Of a stretch of DNA of 64,000 nucleotides, positions 27,887 to 36,799 are shown piece after piece; the stretch's first letter is position 1; each line of letters begins with the position of its first letter. Made by a program: the position numbers and the translations under genes. Under the pieces are notes generated by a model, which saw only the letters and a program-made list of their open reading frames with translations, was not told where the DNA came from and ran no database searches. The DNA lies in the NCBI RefSeq assembly GCF_029961185.1, contig NZ_JASBQQ010000002.1, positions 310,001 to 374,000 on the forward strand, in the 5' to 3' direction. Origin of the DNA: Albidovulum aestuarii (lineage in GTDB: Bacteria; Pseudomonadota; Alphaproteobacteria; Rhodobacterales; Rhodobacteraceae).

Positions 27887-28795
27887 ATGACCGACCTTGC
27901 GCCATCGAAACCGACGACCGGCGACACCCTGCCGGGGTTCTTCTTCGCGCTCTCGGCCTATCTCCTCTGGGGTTTCCTGCCACTGTACATGAAGGCTCTT
28001 GCCCATATCCCGCCGGTGGAGGTCATCGCCCACCGGGTGCTCTGGTCGGTGCCGGTCGCAGGGATGATCCTGATCGCGACCGGGCGCACGGCCGATCTGG
28101 CACGGGCGCTTCGGACGCCGCGCATGATCGGGATGGCTGTAGTGACCGCGGCGCTCATCTCGATCAACTGGGGCATCTATGTCTGGGCCATCGGCTCGGG
28201 CCACGCGCTGGATGCGGCCCTTGGCTATTACATCAACCCGCTCTTTTCGATCTTCCTCGGCGCGGTTCTCTTGCGCGAACGGCTTGCGCCGACTCAGTGG
28301 GTCGCCATCGGCCTCGCGGCCCTTGCCGTCGCGATCCTGACCTGGGAGGCGGGACGGCTGCCTGTCGTGGCGCTGGCTCTGACCCTGACCTGGGGGTGTT
28401 ATGCGTTTTTCAAGAAGAAGCTGCCGATCGGTCCCAATCAGGGCTTCATGCTGGAAGTGCTGTTGCTGACCCCGCCGGCGCTGGCCTACGCGGTCTGGCT
28501 GGCCCGCGACGGAGCGGGTCATTTCATGGAAGGTGTGGCCTTCGATACCTGGATGCTGGTCGGCTGCGGTCTGGTGACAGCGGTGCCGCTGATCCTCTAT
28601 GCCAACGGGGCGAAGCTGCTGCGGCTCTCGACCATCGCGATCATGCAGTACATCGCGCCGACGATGATCTTCCTGACGGCCGTCTTCGTTTTCGACGAAC
28701 CGTTCGGAACCGCCCGCGCCATCGCCTTTCCTCTGATCTGGACGGCGCTTGTCGTCTATACCGCGTCGATGGTGCGTCAGGCACGGCGGCGCTGA
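27887..28795 (+). CDS. rarD: RarD-type EamA transporter
   Basis: The 302-residue protein has ten hydrophobic segments and the RarD subfamily patterns FALSAYLLWGFLPLYMK and INWGIYVWAI, followed by GYYINPLFSIFLG. RarD was named from chloramphenicol sensitivity; the natural substrate is not settled. The ATG at 27887 gives the family N-terminus, with only a weak ribosome site. Confidence 0.92.
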   Translation: MTDLAPSKPTTGDTLPGFFFALSAYLLWGFLPLYMKALAHIPPVEVIAHRVLWSVPVAGMILIATGRTADLARALRTPRMIGMAVVTAALISINWGIYVWAIGSGHALDAALGYYINPLFSIFLGAVLLRERLAPTQWVAIGLAALAVAILTWEAGRLPVVALALTLTWGCYAFFKKKLPIGPNQGFMLEVLLLTPPALAYAVWLARDGAGHFMEGVAFDTWMLVGCGLVTAVPLILYANGAKLLRLSTIAIMQYIAPTMIFLTAVFVFDEPFGTARAIAFPLIWTALVVYTASMVRQARRR

Positions 28796-28801
28796 GATAG
28801 C

Positions 28802-29146
28802 TCAGCGCAAAGGATACCGGTCGCCCTTCTGGTCGATCAGCAGCACCCTCTGACCATTGCGGACATAAAGATCACAGCGCGAGAATCCGTTGACGAAGTC
28901 GACACAGACCTCGCCATCGGATTCGATCCGATAACGCCCTTCGGCCCGGTCCCCGCCGTCATATATATAGGCATAGGCCCCGTCCGGGCCGTATTCCGAC
29001 TGACCGCCATCATAGAACCGCACTTCATTTTCCATGAGAAACGCGGTGACATCGGTCATGCCGAGCGGTTCATCGCCGTCCCGCATTTCCCACCCGGCGG
29101 CGTGGGCAGGCACGGCGAAAGCGAAAAGCAGGACGAGGGCGCGCAT
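28802..29146 (-). CDS. Exported protein of unknown function
   Basis: A 114-residue protein with a short signal peptide (MRALVLLFAFAVPAHA, cleavage after AHA). The mature part is acidic, rich in Gly, Asp and Tyr (YIYDGGDRAEGRYRIESDGE) and has two cysteines that could pair in the periplasm. AAAGGAGTCCC is a strong ribosome site. No domain is recognised. It lies tail to tail with rarD. Confidence 0.7.
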   Translation of the reverse strand: MRALVLLFAFAVPAHAAGWEMRDGDEPLGMTDVTAFLMENEVRFYDGGQSEYGPDGAYAYIYDGGDRAEGRYRIESDGEVCVDFVNGFSRCDLYVRNGQRVLLIDQKGDRYPLR

Positions 29147-29300
29147 TGGGACTCCTTTCGGCTGGTGTCCAGAAAACAATCCCCTGCGCCAGCGGTCAAC
29201 GCACCATCCGGTGAACGGCCGGAGGACGGTTCGGCGATTCACCCTGAATTAACGGTTTCGTGGCAGGCTCAAACCGTGGGGGCTCCGATTGGGGAGCTGG

Positions 29301-29756
29301 ATGATGACGGACTGGCACGCGGTCATACCGCCGCCCGCTGTCGCGACGGCCATGATGCGAACACCTCAGCAGACCGATGCCAAGCGGGTCACCGCCCCGG
29401 CGGATTCGGGCAATATCGGCAGTGATGCGAATAACCGCCATCCTCGCACCACTGCGCAAATACGCCACCCCGTCGTCGTGCCTCCGCAGCCTGACACCGA
29501 CCGGCCGACCGGCCCGCCACCCGCTTTCGAGGCCAATGTGCTGGAAGCCGAGGCAGAGCGCCGCCGGTCGAAAATTGCCGGGGATGACACGGGGATACCA
29601 AAGGCGCCGACGGATAAAGACAAGCTGGAAACCGGCCGCACAAAGGACGGGTCGTCAGTTTTCCCCGGCAACCGACCGGTGCCGAACAATACCGGCACCG
29701 GACCTTATTCCGATCCGCCCGCTCTCGCGGACCTTCAATTGGACCTGATCCGTTGA
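29301..29756 (+). CDS. Proline-rich low-complexity hypothetical protein
   Basis: The 151-residue product is rich in Pro, Asp, Thr and Asn and looks largely unstructured, with a short helical patch (FEANVLEAEAERRRSK) in the middle. GGGGAG lies before two successive ATG codons. No signal peptide and no recognised domain. It ends four bases before the preA stop on the other strand. Coding is likely but not certain. Confidence 0.5.
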   Translation: MMTDWHAVIPPPAVATAMMRTPQQTDAKRVTAPADSGNIGSDANNRHPRTTAQIRHPVVVPPQPDTDRPTGPPPAFEANVLEAEAERRRSKIAGDDTGIPKAPTDKDKLETGRTKDGSSVFPGNRPVPNNTGTGPYSDPPALADLQLDLIR

Positions 29757-29760
29757 CCTC

Positions 29761-31062
29761 TTATTCGGCCGCCTGCGCCGCCGGGTTGTTCGGATGGGTC
29801 GTCCAGTTGGCATAGTCGCCAACCGTCTTGCCGGTGCGGGCATCGACCTCACCCTTCGCAAGCTCGCGCATGGTGATGCAGTTTTCCACCGGACAGACAT
29901 CGACGCAGAGATTGCAGGCGACGCATTCCTCATCCTTGACGCTGAACACGCGATCCGCACTCATCGCAATTGCCTGATGGCTGGTATCCTCGCAGGCGGC
30001 ATAGCAGCGGCCGCATTTGATGCAGAGATCCTGATCGATCTCGGCCTTGGTGACGTAGTTGAGGTTCAGATACTGCCAGTCGGTGACATTCGGCACCGCG
30101 CGGCCGACCAGATCGGCAGTCGAGGTAAAGCCCTTCTCATCCATGTATTGCGACAGGCCGGAGATCATCTCCTGCACGATCTTGAACCCATATGTCATTG
30201 CCGCCGTGCAGACCTGCACATTGCCGGCACCAAGCGCCATGAACTCGGCAGCATCCCGCCATGTGGTCACGCCACCAATGCCCGAGATGGGCAGACGGGC
30301 GGTTTCGGCGTTGCGGGCAATCTCGGCCACCATATTCAGCGCGATGGGCTTGACCGCCGGGCCGCAATAGCCGCCATGGCTGCCCTTGCCGTCAATGGTC
30401 GGTTCCGGCGCGAAACTGTCGAGATTGACCGAAGTGATGGAGTTGACGGTATTGATCAGCGAAACCGCATCCGCCCCGCCGCGCATCGCCGCCTCGGCGG
30501 GTTTCCGGACATCTGTAATGTTGGGCGTCAGTTTCACGATGCAGGGCATACGGCTGTATTGCTTCACCCAGCGCGTCACCATCTCGATATATTCCGGGAC
30601 CTGCCCGACGGCCGAGCCCATGCCGCGTTCGGCCATGCCATGGGGGCAACCGAAGTTGAGTTCCACCCCGTCCGCACCGGTATCCTCGATCCGGTGCAGG
30701 ATGTCCTTCCAGCTTTCCTCATCGCAGGGCACCATGAGCGAGATGATCAGCGCCCGATCCGGATAGTCGCGCTTGACCGACTTGATCTCGCGCAGGTTCA
30801 CCTCCAGCGGGCGGTCGGTGATCAGTTCGATATTGTTGATGCCCAGAACCCGGCGGTCAGCGCCATAGACGACGCCGTAACGCGGCCCGTTGACGTTGAC
30901 GACCGGCGGGCCTTCGGAACCGAGCGTCTTCCAGACAACGCCGCCCCAGCCCGCCTCAAAGGCGCGGCGAACGTTGTACTCCTTGTCCGTCGGCGGGGCC
31001 GAGGCCAGCCAGAACGGGTTGGGGGATTTGATCCCGATGAAATTCGATGTCAGGTCTGCCAT
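29761..31062 (-). CDS. preA: NAD-dependent dihydropyrimidine dehydrogenase, subunit PreA
   Basis: PreA is the catalytic FMN subunit that reduces uracil and thymine in the reductive pyrimidine pathway. The 433-residue protein has a dihydroorotate-dehydrogenase-like barrel (ASAPPTDKEYNVRRAFEAGW; NFGCPHGMAERGMG) and a C-terminal ferredoxin module with CIKCGRCYAAC and CVACNLCVDVCPVENC for two 4Fe-4S clusters. It works with PreT, encoded upstream on the same strand with a DUF1428 gene between. Confidence 0.95.
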   Translation of the reverse strand: MADLTSNFIGIKSPNPFWLASAPPTDKEYNVRRAFEAGWGGVVWKTLGSEGPPVVNVNGPRYGVVYGADRRVLGINNIELITDRPLEVNLREIKSVKRDYPDRALIISLMVPCDEESWKDILHRIEDTGADGVELNFGCPHGMAERGMGSAVGQVPEYIEMVTRWVKQYSRMPCIVKLTPNITDVRKPAEAAMRGGADAVSLINTVNSITSVNLDSFAPEPTIDGKGSHGGYCGPAVKPIALNMVAEIARNAETARLPISGIGGVTTWRDAAEFMALGAGNVQVCTAAMTYGFKIVQEMISGLSQYMDEKGFTSTADLVGRAVPNVTDWQYLNLNYVTKAEIDQDLCIKCGRCYAACEDTSHQAIAMSADRVFSVKDEECVACNLCVDVCPVENCITMRELAKGEVDARTGKTVGDYANWTTHPNNPAAQAAE

Positions 31063-31065
31063 ATC

Positions 31066-31428
31066 TCAGGGCTCCTTCCTTTCGTGGCGGATCACGTCGA
31101 ATCCGCCGAAAAACATGCGTTTGCCGTCATAGATGCGCGACGGCGGTTGCGGCATCCTTGGATCGGCCAGCGCCTTCTTCCAGCCGCTGTCCCGTGCGCG
31201 TTTCGTGGGCCAGAGCACGAAGCCGACCGCCACGGCCTCCCCTTCGTCTTTCAGAACCGCACGCGGGAAAGACGTCACTTCGCCGTCGCCCAGATCGTCA
31301 GCCCAGCCATCGAGAACCTCGCTCGCGCCACATTCGATGAAGAGCGGCGCAAGCTTCTTCGCCTCGCGCAGATAGGCTTTGCGGTTCTGTCCCGGCACCG
31401 GGATGACTACGACATCGACGATGGCCAT
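31066..31428 (-). CDS. DUF1428 protein
   Basis: A 120-residue alpha-beta barrel-like protein of the DUF1428 family: YLREAKKLAPLFIECGASEV, then VGFVLWPTKRARDSGWKKAL and the closing KRMFFGGFDVI. Families of this fold include small-molecule-binding proteins and monooxygenases, but no function is established. It lies three bases before preA and 12 after preT, so it is almost certainly in their transcript. Confidence 0.9.
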   Translation of the reverse strand: MAIVDVVVIPVPGQNRKAYLREAKKLAPLFIECGASEVLDGWADDLGDGEVTSFPRAVLKDEGEAVAVGFVLWPTKRARDSGWKKALADPRMPQPPSRIYDGKRMFFGGFDVIRHERKEP

Positions 31429-31440
31429 TGGCCCCTCCCG

Positions 31441-32772
31441 TCAGCTCAGGCTTGCGTGGATATCCTCCGCCGCGTCGCGGCCCTCGGCGACGGCGGTGAC
31501 GGTCAGGTCCTCGCCGCCCGACGCGCAGTCGCCTGCCGCCCAGACGCCCGTGACCGAGGTCCGGCCCGTGCCGGTAACAGCGATCTTGCCGCCTTCGATC
31601 TTCAGCCCTTCCGGCGCGCCGGTCAGCGTCTGGCCGATAGCCTTCATGACCTGATCGGCCTTCAGGCGGAAGGTTTCGTCCTTTTGCTTGAGCCCGTCGG
31701 CGCTGTCCTCGGTATAGGCGAATTCGACCTCCTGCGCGGCACCATTGCCGACGACCCGCACCGGCGCGGCGTTATGGATGATCCGCACCCCGACCGAGGC
31801 CGCATGTTCCTGTTCATGGCTGGAGGCGCTCATCCGCTCCTGCCCGCGGCGGTAGACGATGGTGACGTTCTCGGCGCCGAGCAGTTTCGATTGCACGGCG
31901 GCATCGACTGCCGTCATGCCCCCACCGATCACCACCACGTCGCGACCGATGGGCAGCTTCGCCTTGTCCGGCTGCTGACGCAGCTCGGCGATGAAATCGA
32001 CGGCAGAAAGGACGTTTTTCAGGTCCTCGCCCTCGGCACGCAGCGCGTTCACGCCGGCAAGGCCGATGGCCAGCACGACCGCATCGTGATCCGCCTTCAG
32101 CCCTTCCAGCGTCAAACCCGACCCGAGCGCCTTGCCGTTCTGCACGGCAATCCCGCCGATTTTCAAGAGCCAGTCGACCTCGGCCTGAGCGAACCCGCCC
32201 GGCGTCTTGTAGCTGGCGATGCCGTATTCATTCAGGCCCCCCGCCTTGGGACGCGGATCGAAAATGGTGACGTCGTGGCCCTTCATCGCAAGGCGATGCG
32301 CGGCCGAAAGACCTGCCGGTCCGGCACCCACAACTGCGATGCGCTTGCCGGTCGCGCTTGCCCGCGCGAAGGGATGGACGCCCTTTTCCATCAGTGTATC
32401 GGTGGCAAAACGCTGCAGGCGGCCGATCTCCACCGGCTTGCCCTCGGCCACCTCGCGCACGCAGACCTCTTCGCACAGCTGTTCAGTCGGGCAGACCCGC
32501 GCGCACATGCCGCCAAGGATGTTCTGCGAAAAGATCGTCTTCGCCGCCGCTTCGGGTGTGCCGGTGGCGATCTGGCGGATGAACAGGGGAATGTCGATCG
32601 AGGTCGGACAGGCCGTCATGCAGGGTGCGTCATGGCAGAAATAGCAGCGGTCGGCGGCCACCCGTGCCTCATGCCCGTCATAACGCGGCGCGATGTCGTC
32701 GAAGTTTCGGGCATAGTCCTCTGCCCCGAGGCGTCCGGCAGCGATACCGGGTGTGAGCTGGCTGTTCGTCAT
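31441..32772 (-). CDS. preT: NAD(P)-dependent oxidoreductase PreT
   Basis: PreT passes electrons from NAD(P)H through FAD and 4Fe-4S clusters to PreA. The 443-residue protein has the GltD-like cysteine clusters CYFCHDAPCMTACPT and CARVCPTEQLCEEVC, then a Rossmann FAD site (VVGAGPAGLSAAHRL) and an NAD site (VVIGGGMTAVDAA). It is the first gene of the preT-DUF1428-preA run and is preceded by a RutR-like operator. Confidence 0.94.
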   Translation of the reverse strand: MTNSQLTPGIAAGRLGAEDYARNFDDIAPRYDGHEARVAADRCYFCHDAPCMTACPTSIDIPLFIRQIATGTPEAAAKTIFSQNILGGMCARVCPTEQLCEEVCVREVAEGKPVEIGRLQRFATDTLMEKGVHPFARASATGKRIAVVGAGPAGLSAAHRLAMKGHDVTIFDPRPKAGGLNEYGIASYKTPGGFAQAEVDWLLKIGGIAVQNGKALGSGLTLEGLKADHDAVVLAIGLAGVNALRAEGEDLKNVLSAVDFIAELRQQPDKAKLPIGRDVVVIGGGMTAVDAAVQSKLLGAENVTIVYRRGQERMSASSHEQEHAASVGVRIIHNAAPVRVVGNGAAQEVEFAYTEDSADGLKQKDETFRLKADQVMKAIGQTLTGAPEGLKIEGGKIAVTGTGRTSVTGVWAAGDCASGGEDLTVTAVAEGRDAAEDIHASLS

Positions 32773-32824
32773 CGACGGCCTCCCTGATCCGTTCTTGTCA
32801 AAAAGGCTGCCACCGAATCAATTT

Positions 32825-32840
32825 TTTATCAACTGGTAAA
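32825..32840. promoter_or_regulatory. RutR-like operator upstream of preT
   Basis: TTTATCAACTGGTAAA agrees with the known RutR site TTGACCA-N2-TGGTCAA at 11 of its 14 defined positions and is nearly symmetric. It lies in an AT-rich patch about 53 bases before the preT ATG, where a repressor would block initiation. RutR is a pyrimidine-sensing TetR-family regulator; no such gene is in the window. Confidence 0.55.
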
Positions 32841-32937
32841 TTTTTTAGAATGACTTTGCGGTTTTTCCCTTAAGTAAGCTGGGCTTAAACCCCGTTCACG
32901 GGCCAGAAACTCTGTCAACGCAGCGGGAAAGTCGCGC

Positions 32938-32966
32938 TTTCCACCGACTGCCCAACCGCGTATAAC
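32938..32966 (+). promoter_or_regulatory. Candidate promoter for accBC
   Basis: TTTCCA (32938-32943) and TATAAC (32961-32966) have a 17-base spacer, about 64 bases upstream of accB. The 32773-32937 part of this divergent gap otherwise holds the preT operator and a TTAAG/CTTAA-rich patch. Confidence 0.5.
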
Positions 32967-33029
32967 CGCCAGAGAACAAGGCCCGCGATGCAAAGACGGG
33001 CCCCCGGACAGGACCGATCGAGGACATCG

Positions 33030-33530
33030 ATGACAAAACCATCCCATGACAGCGACGTGGCCTTCATCGAGGCGCTTGCGGAACTTCTGAATTCCAAGAA
33101 CCTCGCTGAAATCAGCGTGAAACGTGAATATGGCGACAATGACCGGCTGAATGTGACGGTCTCAAAATATGCGGTTCAGGCTGCGGCACCTGCCGCTCCG
33201 ATGCAGATGGCTGCCCCCGCAGCCGCGCCTGCGGCCCCGGTTGCCGCCCCGGCTGCAGCGCCTGCGGCTTCGGCGTCGGCAGACCCGGCCAGCCACCCGG
33301 GCGCGGTTACCTCGCCCATGGTCGGCACCGCGTACCTGTCCCCCGAACCCGGCGCGGACCCGTTCATCTCGATCGGCGCCGCCGTCAAGGAAGGCCAGAC
33401 CGTGATGATCGTCGAGGCGATGAAGACGATGAACCATATCCCTGCGCCGCGCGCCGGGACCGTCAAGCGCATCCTCGTCGAGGATGGCAGCCCCGTCGAA
33501 TACGGCGCGCCGCTGCTCATCATCGAGTGA
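33030..33530 (+). CDS. accB: Biotin carboxyl carrier protein of acetyl-CoA carboxylase
   Basis: AccB carries the biotin that shuttles carboxyl groups in malonyl-CoA synthesis. The 166-residue protein has an N-terminal helical domain, a flexible Ala-Pro linker (about 50-85) and a biotinyl domain with Lys132 in [13 protein letters not shown]. The Leu of the common MKLM is Thr here, as in many alphaproteobacteria. GAGGACATCG precedes the ATG. accC follows after seven bases. Confidence 0.97.
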   Translation: MTKPSHDSDVAFIEALAELLNSKNLAEISVKREYGDNDRLNVTVSKYAVQAAAPAAPMQMAAPAAAPAAPVAAPAAAPAASASADPASHPGAVTSPMVGTAYLSPEPGADPFISIGAAVKEGQTVMIVEAMKTMNHIPAPRAGTVKRILVEDGSPVEYGAPLLIIE

Positions 33531-33537
33531 GGGCGCG

Positions 33538-34884
33538 ATGTTCGAAAAAATCCTGATCGCCAACCGGGGCGAGATCGCGCTGCGCGTCATCCGCGCCTGC
33601 CGCGAGATGGGTATCCGCTCGGTCGCGGTGCACTCCACCGCCGATGCCGATGCGATGCACGTGCGGATGGCGGATGAAAGCGTCTGCATCGGTCCGAACT
33701 CGTCCTCGCAAAGCTACCTGTCGATCCCGGCAATCATCTCGGCCTGTGAAATCACCGGGGCGCAGGCGATCCATCCGGGCTACGGCTTCCTTTCCGAAAA
33801 CGCCAGTTTCGTGCAGGCGCTTGAGGACCACGGCATCACCTTCATCGGCCCAACCGCGGAACATATCCGCATCATGGGCGACAAGATCACCGCGAAAGAG
33901 ACCGCGAAAAACCTCGGAATTCCCGTGGTGCCGGGTTCCGATGGTGGCGTCGCCGATACGGCGGCGGCCAAGAAGATCGCGGCCGAGATCGGCTATCCGG
34001 TCATCATCAAGGCGACCGCCGGCGGCGGCGGGCGCGGTATGAAGGTCGCCAAGGATGAAAGCGAGCTTGAAATCGCCTTCCGCACCGCGCGGTCCGAGGC
34101 CAAAGCCGCCTTCGGCAATGACGAAGTCTATATGGAGAAGTACCTCCAGCGTCCGCGCCATATCGAAATTCAGGTTTTCGGCGATGGCAAGGGTCAGGCT
34201 GTGCATCTGGGCGAACGCGACTGCTCGCTCCAGCGCCGCCACCAGAAGGTGTTCGAAGAGGCTCCGGGCCCCGTAATCACCCCAGAACAGCGCGCCGAGA
34301 TTGGCGCGATCTGCGCCAATGCGGTCGCCAAGATCAACTATATCGGCGCTGGCACGATCGAGTTCCTCTTTGAGGACGGCGAGTTCTATTTCATTGAAAT
34401 GAACACCCGCCTTCAGGTCGAACACCCGGTCACCGAGGCGATCTTTGGCGTCGATCTGGTGCGCGAACAGATCCGCGTCGCCGAAGGTCTGCCGATGTCC
34501 TTCACCCAAGGTGATCTTGTGGTGAACGGCCACGCGATCGAGGTCCGGATCAACGCCGAGAAACTGCCAAATTTCTCACCCTGCCCCGGCAAGATCACCC
34601 AGTATCATGCACCGGGCGGTCTCGGTGTGCGGATGGATTCGGCACTTTACGACGGCTATTCGATCCCGCCCTATTACGACAGCCTGATCGGGAAACTGAT
34701 CGTCCACGGCCGCGACAGGCCGGAGGCGCTTGCCCGCCTGAACCGCGCACTCGGTGAACTGATCGTCGACGGGATCGACACCACGATTCCCCTGTTCCAT
34801 GCGCTTCTGCAAGAGCCGGATATCCAGAGCGGCAACTACTCCATCCACTGGCTGGAAAAGTGGCTGGCGAAGGAATTCGGCTGA
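33538..34884 (+). CDS. accC: Biotin carboxylase subunit of acetyl-CoA carboxylase
   Basis: AccC carboxylates biotin on AccB with ATP and bicarbonate. The 448-residue ATP-grasp enzyme starts [20 protein letters not shown] and has the glycine-rich loop [26 protein letters not shown] and the catalytic [14 protein letters not shown]. Length is standard. The start at 33538 gives the family N-terminus. Confidence 0.98.
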   Translation: MFEKILIANRGEIALRVIRACREMGIRSVAVHSTADADAMHVRMADESVCIGPNSSSQSYLSIPAIISACEITGAQAIHPGYGFLSENASFVQALEDHGITFIGPTAEHIRIMGDKITAKETAKNLGIPVVPGSDGGVADTAAAKKIAAEIGYPVIIKATAGGGGRGMKVAKDESELEIAFRTARSEAKAAFGNDEVYMEKYLQRPRHIEIQVFGDGKGQAVHLGERDCSLQRRHQKVFEEAPGPVITPEQRAEIGAICANAVAKINYIGAGTIEFLFEDGEFYFIEMNTRLQVEHPVTEAIFGVDLVREQIRVAEGLPMSFTQGDLVVNGHAIEVRINAEKLPNFSPCPGKITQYHAPGGLGVRMDSALYDGYSIPPYYDSLIGKLIVHGRDRPEALARLNRALGELIVDGIDTTIPLFHALLQEPDIQSGNYSIHWLEKWLAKEFG

Positions 34885-34912
34885 TCCGGAGGCATGGCCG
34901 CCCGGGGTGGCC

Positions 34913-35542
34913 ATGCTGACGCCCGAACTGATGCTGTCGGGTTATGCCCAGGGCATATTCCCGATGGCAGAAGGACGCGATTCCGAGGATCTGCACTGGA
35001 TCGACCCACGACTGCGCGGTGTCATTCCACTGGACAAATTCCATATTTCGCGATCGTTACGGCGCGAAATACTGCGGAAAAATTATACAATTCGAATTAA
35101 CTCATCCTTTTCCGCGGTTGTCCGCGCCTGTGGCGACCGCGATGAAACCTGGATCAACAGCGCGCTTTTTACCCTCTATGGCGGGCTCCACGATATGGGC
35201 CATGCCCATTCATTGGAGATCTGGCAAGAGGAGGAACTGACCGGCGGGGTCTTTGGCATCACGCTCGGTGCAGCCTATTTCGGGGAAAGTATGTTTTCGA
35301 CCCGCACCAACGCCTCCAAGATCGCACTTGCCTATTTGGTCGACCGGCTGCGTCAGAGCGGCTTCACGCTCTTTGACACCCAATTCCTGACGCCACATCT
35401 CGCTTCGCTCGGCGGCGTGGAAATCCCCCGCGCTGACTATCGGAGAAGATTGGCCGAGGCCTTGGAACGCGAGGCGGACTATTGTGCCGTCTCTGTACCT
35501 TCGGCCGAGGGGATGTTGCAGCGCATGACCCAGACGTCATAA
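34913..35542 (+). CDS. aat: Leucyl/phenylalanyl-tRNA--protein transferase
   Basis: Aat adds Leu or Phe to N-terminal Arg or Lys of proteins, marking them for ClpAP under the N-end rule. The 209-residue protein has MLSGYAQGIFPMAEG, the GGVFGITLGAAYFGESMFS block and FDTQFLTPHLASLGG. GGGGTGG precedes the ATG. Its 3' end overlaps the convergent DUF2155 gene by 64 bases. Confidence 0.95.
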   Translation: MLTPELMLSGYAQGIFPMAEGRDSEDLHWIDPRLRGVIPLDKFHISRSLRREILRKNYTIRINSSFSAVVRACGDRDETWINSALFTLYGGLHDMGHAHSLEIWQEEELTGGVFGITLGAAYFGESMFSTRTNASKIALAYLVDRLRQSGFTLFDTQFLTPHLASLGGVEIPRADYRRRLAEALEREADYCAVSVPSAEGMLQRMTQTS

Positions 35543-35865
35543 CGCGGATCGTCCATGGCCGACAGCGCCGGGCTGGAGGCGATCATCCAGCCATCGAACG
35601 CCACCGCGCCCGATTTTGCGTCGGCGATGGTCACGAAGGCATAGGCGTTCGAGGATGGGTCGGTCACCGGGTAGCGGCAGTCACCCAGCGTCACCGCCAG
35701 ACGACCGAACTCCTGTGTCTCTCCCACGGCAAGGTCGATATCGGTCGTCGTGCCGGCCACCTTGTCGAGGCCGCGCAACAGCGCGCCCGGAGCGCTTTCG
35801 ACATCCTGCGCAAGCGCCGCGCCGGAAAGGGCAAGCATGGCGGCCACCGCCAAAAGGGATTTCAT
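35479..35865 (-). CDS. DUF2155 periplasmic protein
   Basis: A 128-residue protein with a clear signal peptide ending ALA-QDV. The mature domain has LDKVAGTTTDIDLAVGET, the DCRYP motif and AFDGWMIASSPALSAMDDPRYDVW, the DUF2155 signature. The two cysteines probably pair. It is conserved in Rhodobacterales beside the MCE and NDUFA12 genes, but has no known function. Its start overlaps the mlaD stop by ATGA. Confidence 0.92.
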   Translation of the reverse strand: MKSLLAVAAMLALSGAALAQDVESAPGALLRGLDKVAGTTTDIDLAVGETQEFGRLAVTLGDCRYPVTDPSSNAYAFVTIADAKSGAVAFDGWMIASSPALSAMDDPRYDVWVMRCNIPSAEGTETAQ

Positions 35866-36332
35866 GGCGCGTCGGTCCCTGCGCCTGAATCATCGCCACC
35901 ACCGGCGAATTTCATCATCAGCGCGATGACGCTGACAGCGCCCTGGGTATCTTCGACCTCGGCGCCAGGTTCCAGGTCCAACGGACTGCCACCGGGCAGG
36001 ATTTCGACGAAGGCGCCGCCAAGCAGGCCTTCCGACGCAATGACGGCGGTGCTGTCATCGGGGACGGCGATGCCGTTCTTCACGGTGAATTTCGCATCGG
36101 CGAAGAAGGTCTGCGGGTTGAGCGCCAGTTCTGTAACTGACCCGACCTTGACCCCCGCCATGCGGACATCGGTGCCGACGGTGATGCCTTCGACCGAGCG
36201 GAAACTGGCGGTCAGGTCATAGCTGTCAGTCGCCCGCGAAAGCCCGCCGCCTTCGGATGCGTAGACAAGAAATCCAAGTGCCGCGGCCAGAACGCCCGCG
36301 CCGGTCAGAACCTCTGTGACATTCTCGGCCAC
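35862..36332 (-). CDS. mlaD: MCE-domain protein, MlaD-like
   Basis: The 156-residue protein has one N-terminal membrane span and a single MCE domain (YDLTASFRSVEGITVGTDVRM; LLGGAFVEILPGG). MlaD-type proteins form periplasmic rings that move phospholipids between membranes. The MlaFE ABC partners are not adjacent. The GTG start overlaps the NDUFA12 stop by one base, so the three genes form a tight unit. Confidence 0.9.
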   Translation of the reverse strand: MAENVTEVLTGAGVLAAALGFLVYASEGGGLSRATDSYDLTASFRSVEGITVGTDVRMAGVKVGSVTELALNPQTFFADAKFTVKNGIAVPDDSTAVIASEGLLGGAFVEILPGGSPLDLEPGAEVEDTQGAVSVIALMMKFAGGGDDSGAGTDAP

Positions 36333-36706
36333 TATTCGGGGCTCCAGGCCTCGTAGTCCCGCCGGTCAGCGGGGGCCGCGTGGCGGATCGAGCCTGCGGG
36401 CGCATAGGCCAGCGCGGTGCCGGTCAGGTTGGCCTCATGCGGCTTTTCCCAGGATTTGTGGGCCAGTGCAGCCTTGGTCGGCGGCTCATTCCAGGTGAAA
36501 TGCAGCCAGCCATGCCAGTCGGGGCTGACCCGCGATGCCTCGGATTCACCGTTATAGATCACCCAGCGGCGCTTGCCGTCACGGGTTTCATAAAAGCAGT
36601 TGCCCTCGGCATCCTCACCCACCTTCACCCCCTTGCGGGCGGTGAACAGCTGGGTTCCCAGCGTCTGGCCATTCCACCAGGTCAAAAGGCGCAGCAGGAA
36701 TTTCAT
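36332..36706 (-). CDS. NDUFA12-like complex I accessory subunit
   Basis: A 124-residue protein of the NDUFA12/B17.2 family, an accessory subunit of NADH:ubiquinone oxidoreductase shared by alphaproteobacteria and mitochondria. [35 protein letters not shown] and the [13 protein letters not shown] block are characteristic. GGAGG lies before the ATG at 36706; a TTG two codons earlier is less likely. First gene of the NDUFA12-mlaD-DUF2155 unit. Confidence 0.94.
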   Translation of the reverse strand: MKFLLRLLTWWNGQTLGTQLFTARKGVKVGEDAEGNCFYETRDGKRRWVIYNGESEASRVSPDWHGWLHFTWNEPPTKAALAHKSWEKPHEANLTGTALAYAPAGSIRHAAPADRRDYEAWSPE

Positions 36707-36799
36707 CGGCAACCTCCGGGCAGTCCTGCCCCCTTATAACCGAGGCGTGGGTGAGGTCTAGGGGCTACGGTCATGATGCCGGGGCGGACCCCGTGCAGA

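Noticed and set aside
27487-28800. A 437-codon frame overlapping the desaturase and rarD in another frame
   Set aside because: Both overlapping genes have full family motifs; the alternative product has none.
29794-32787. A 997-codon open frame on the plus strand across preA, DUF1428 and preT
   Set aside because: It is antisense to three well-supported conserved genes, shows no domain, and is explained by GC-rich codon bias that removes stop codons from the opposite strand.
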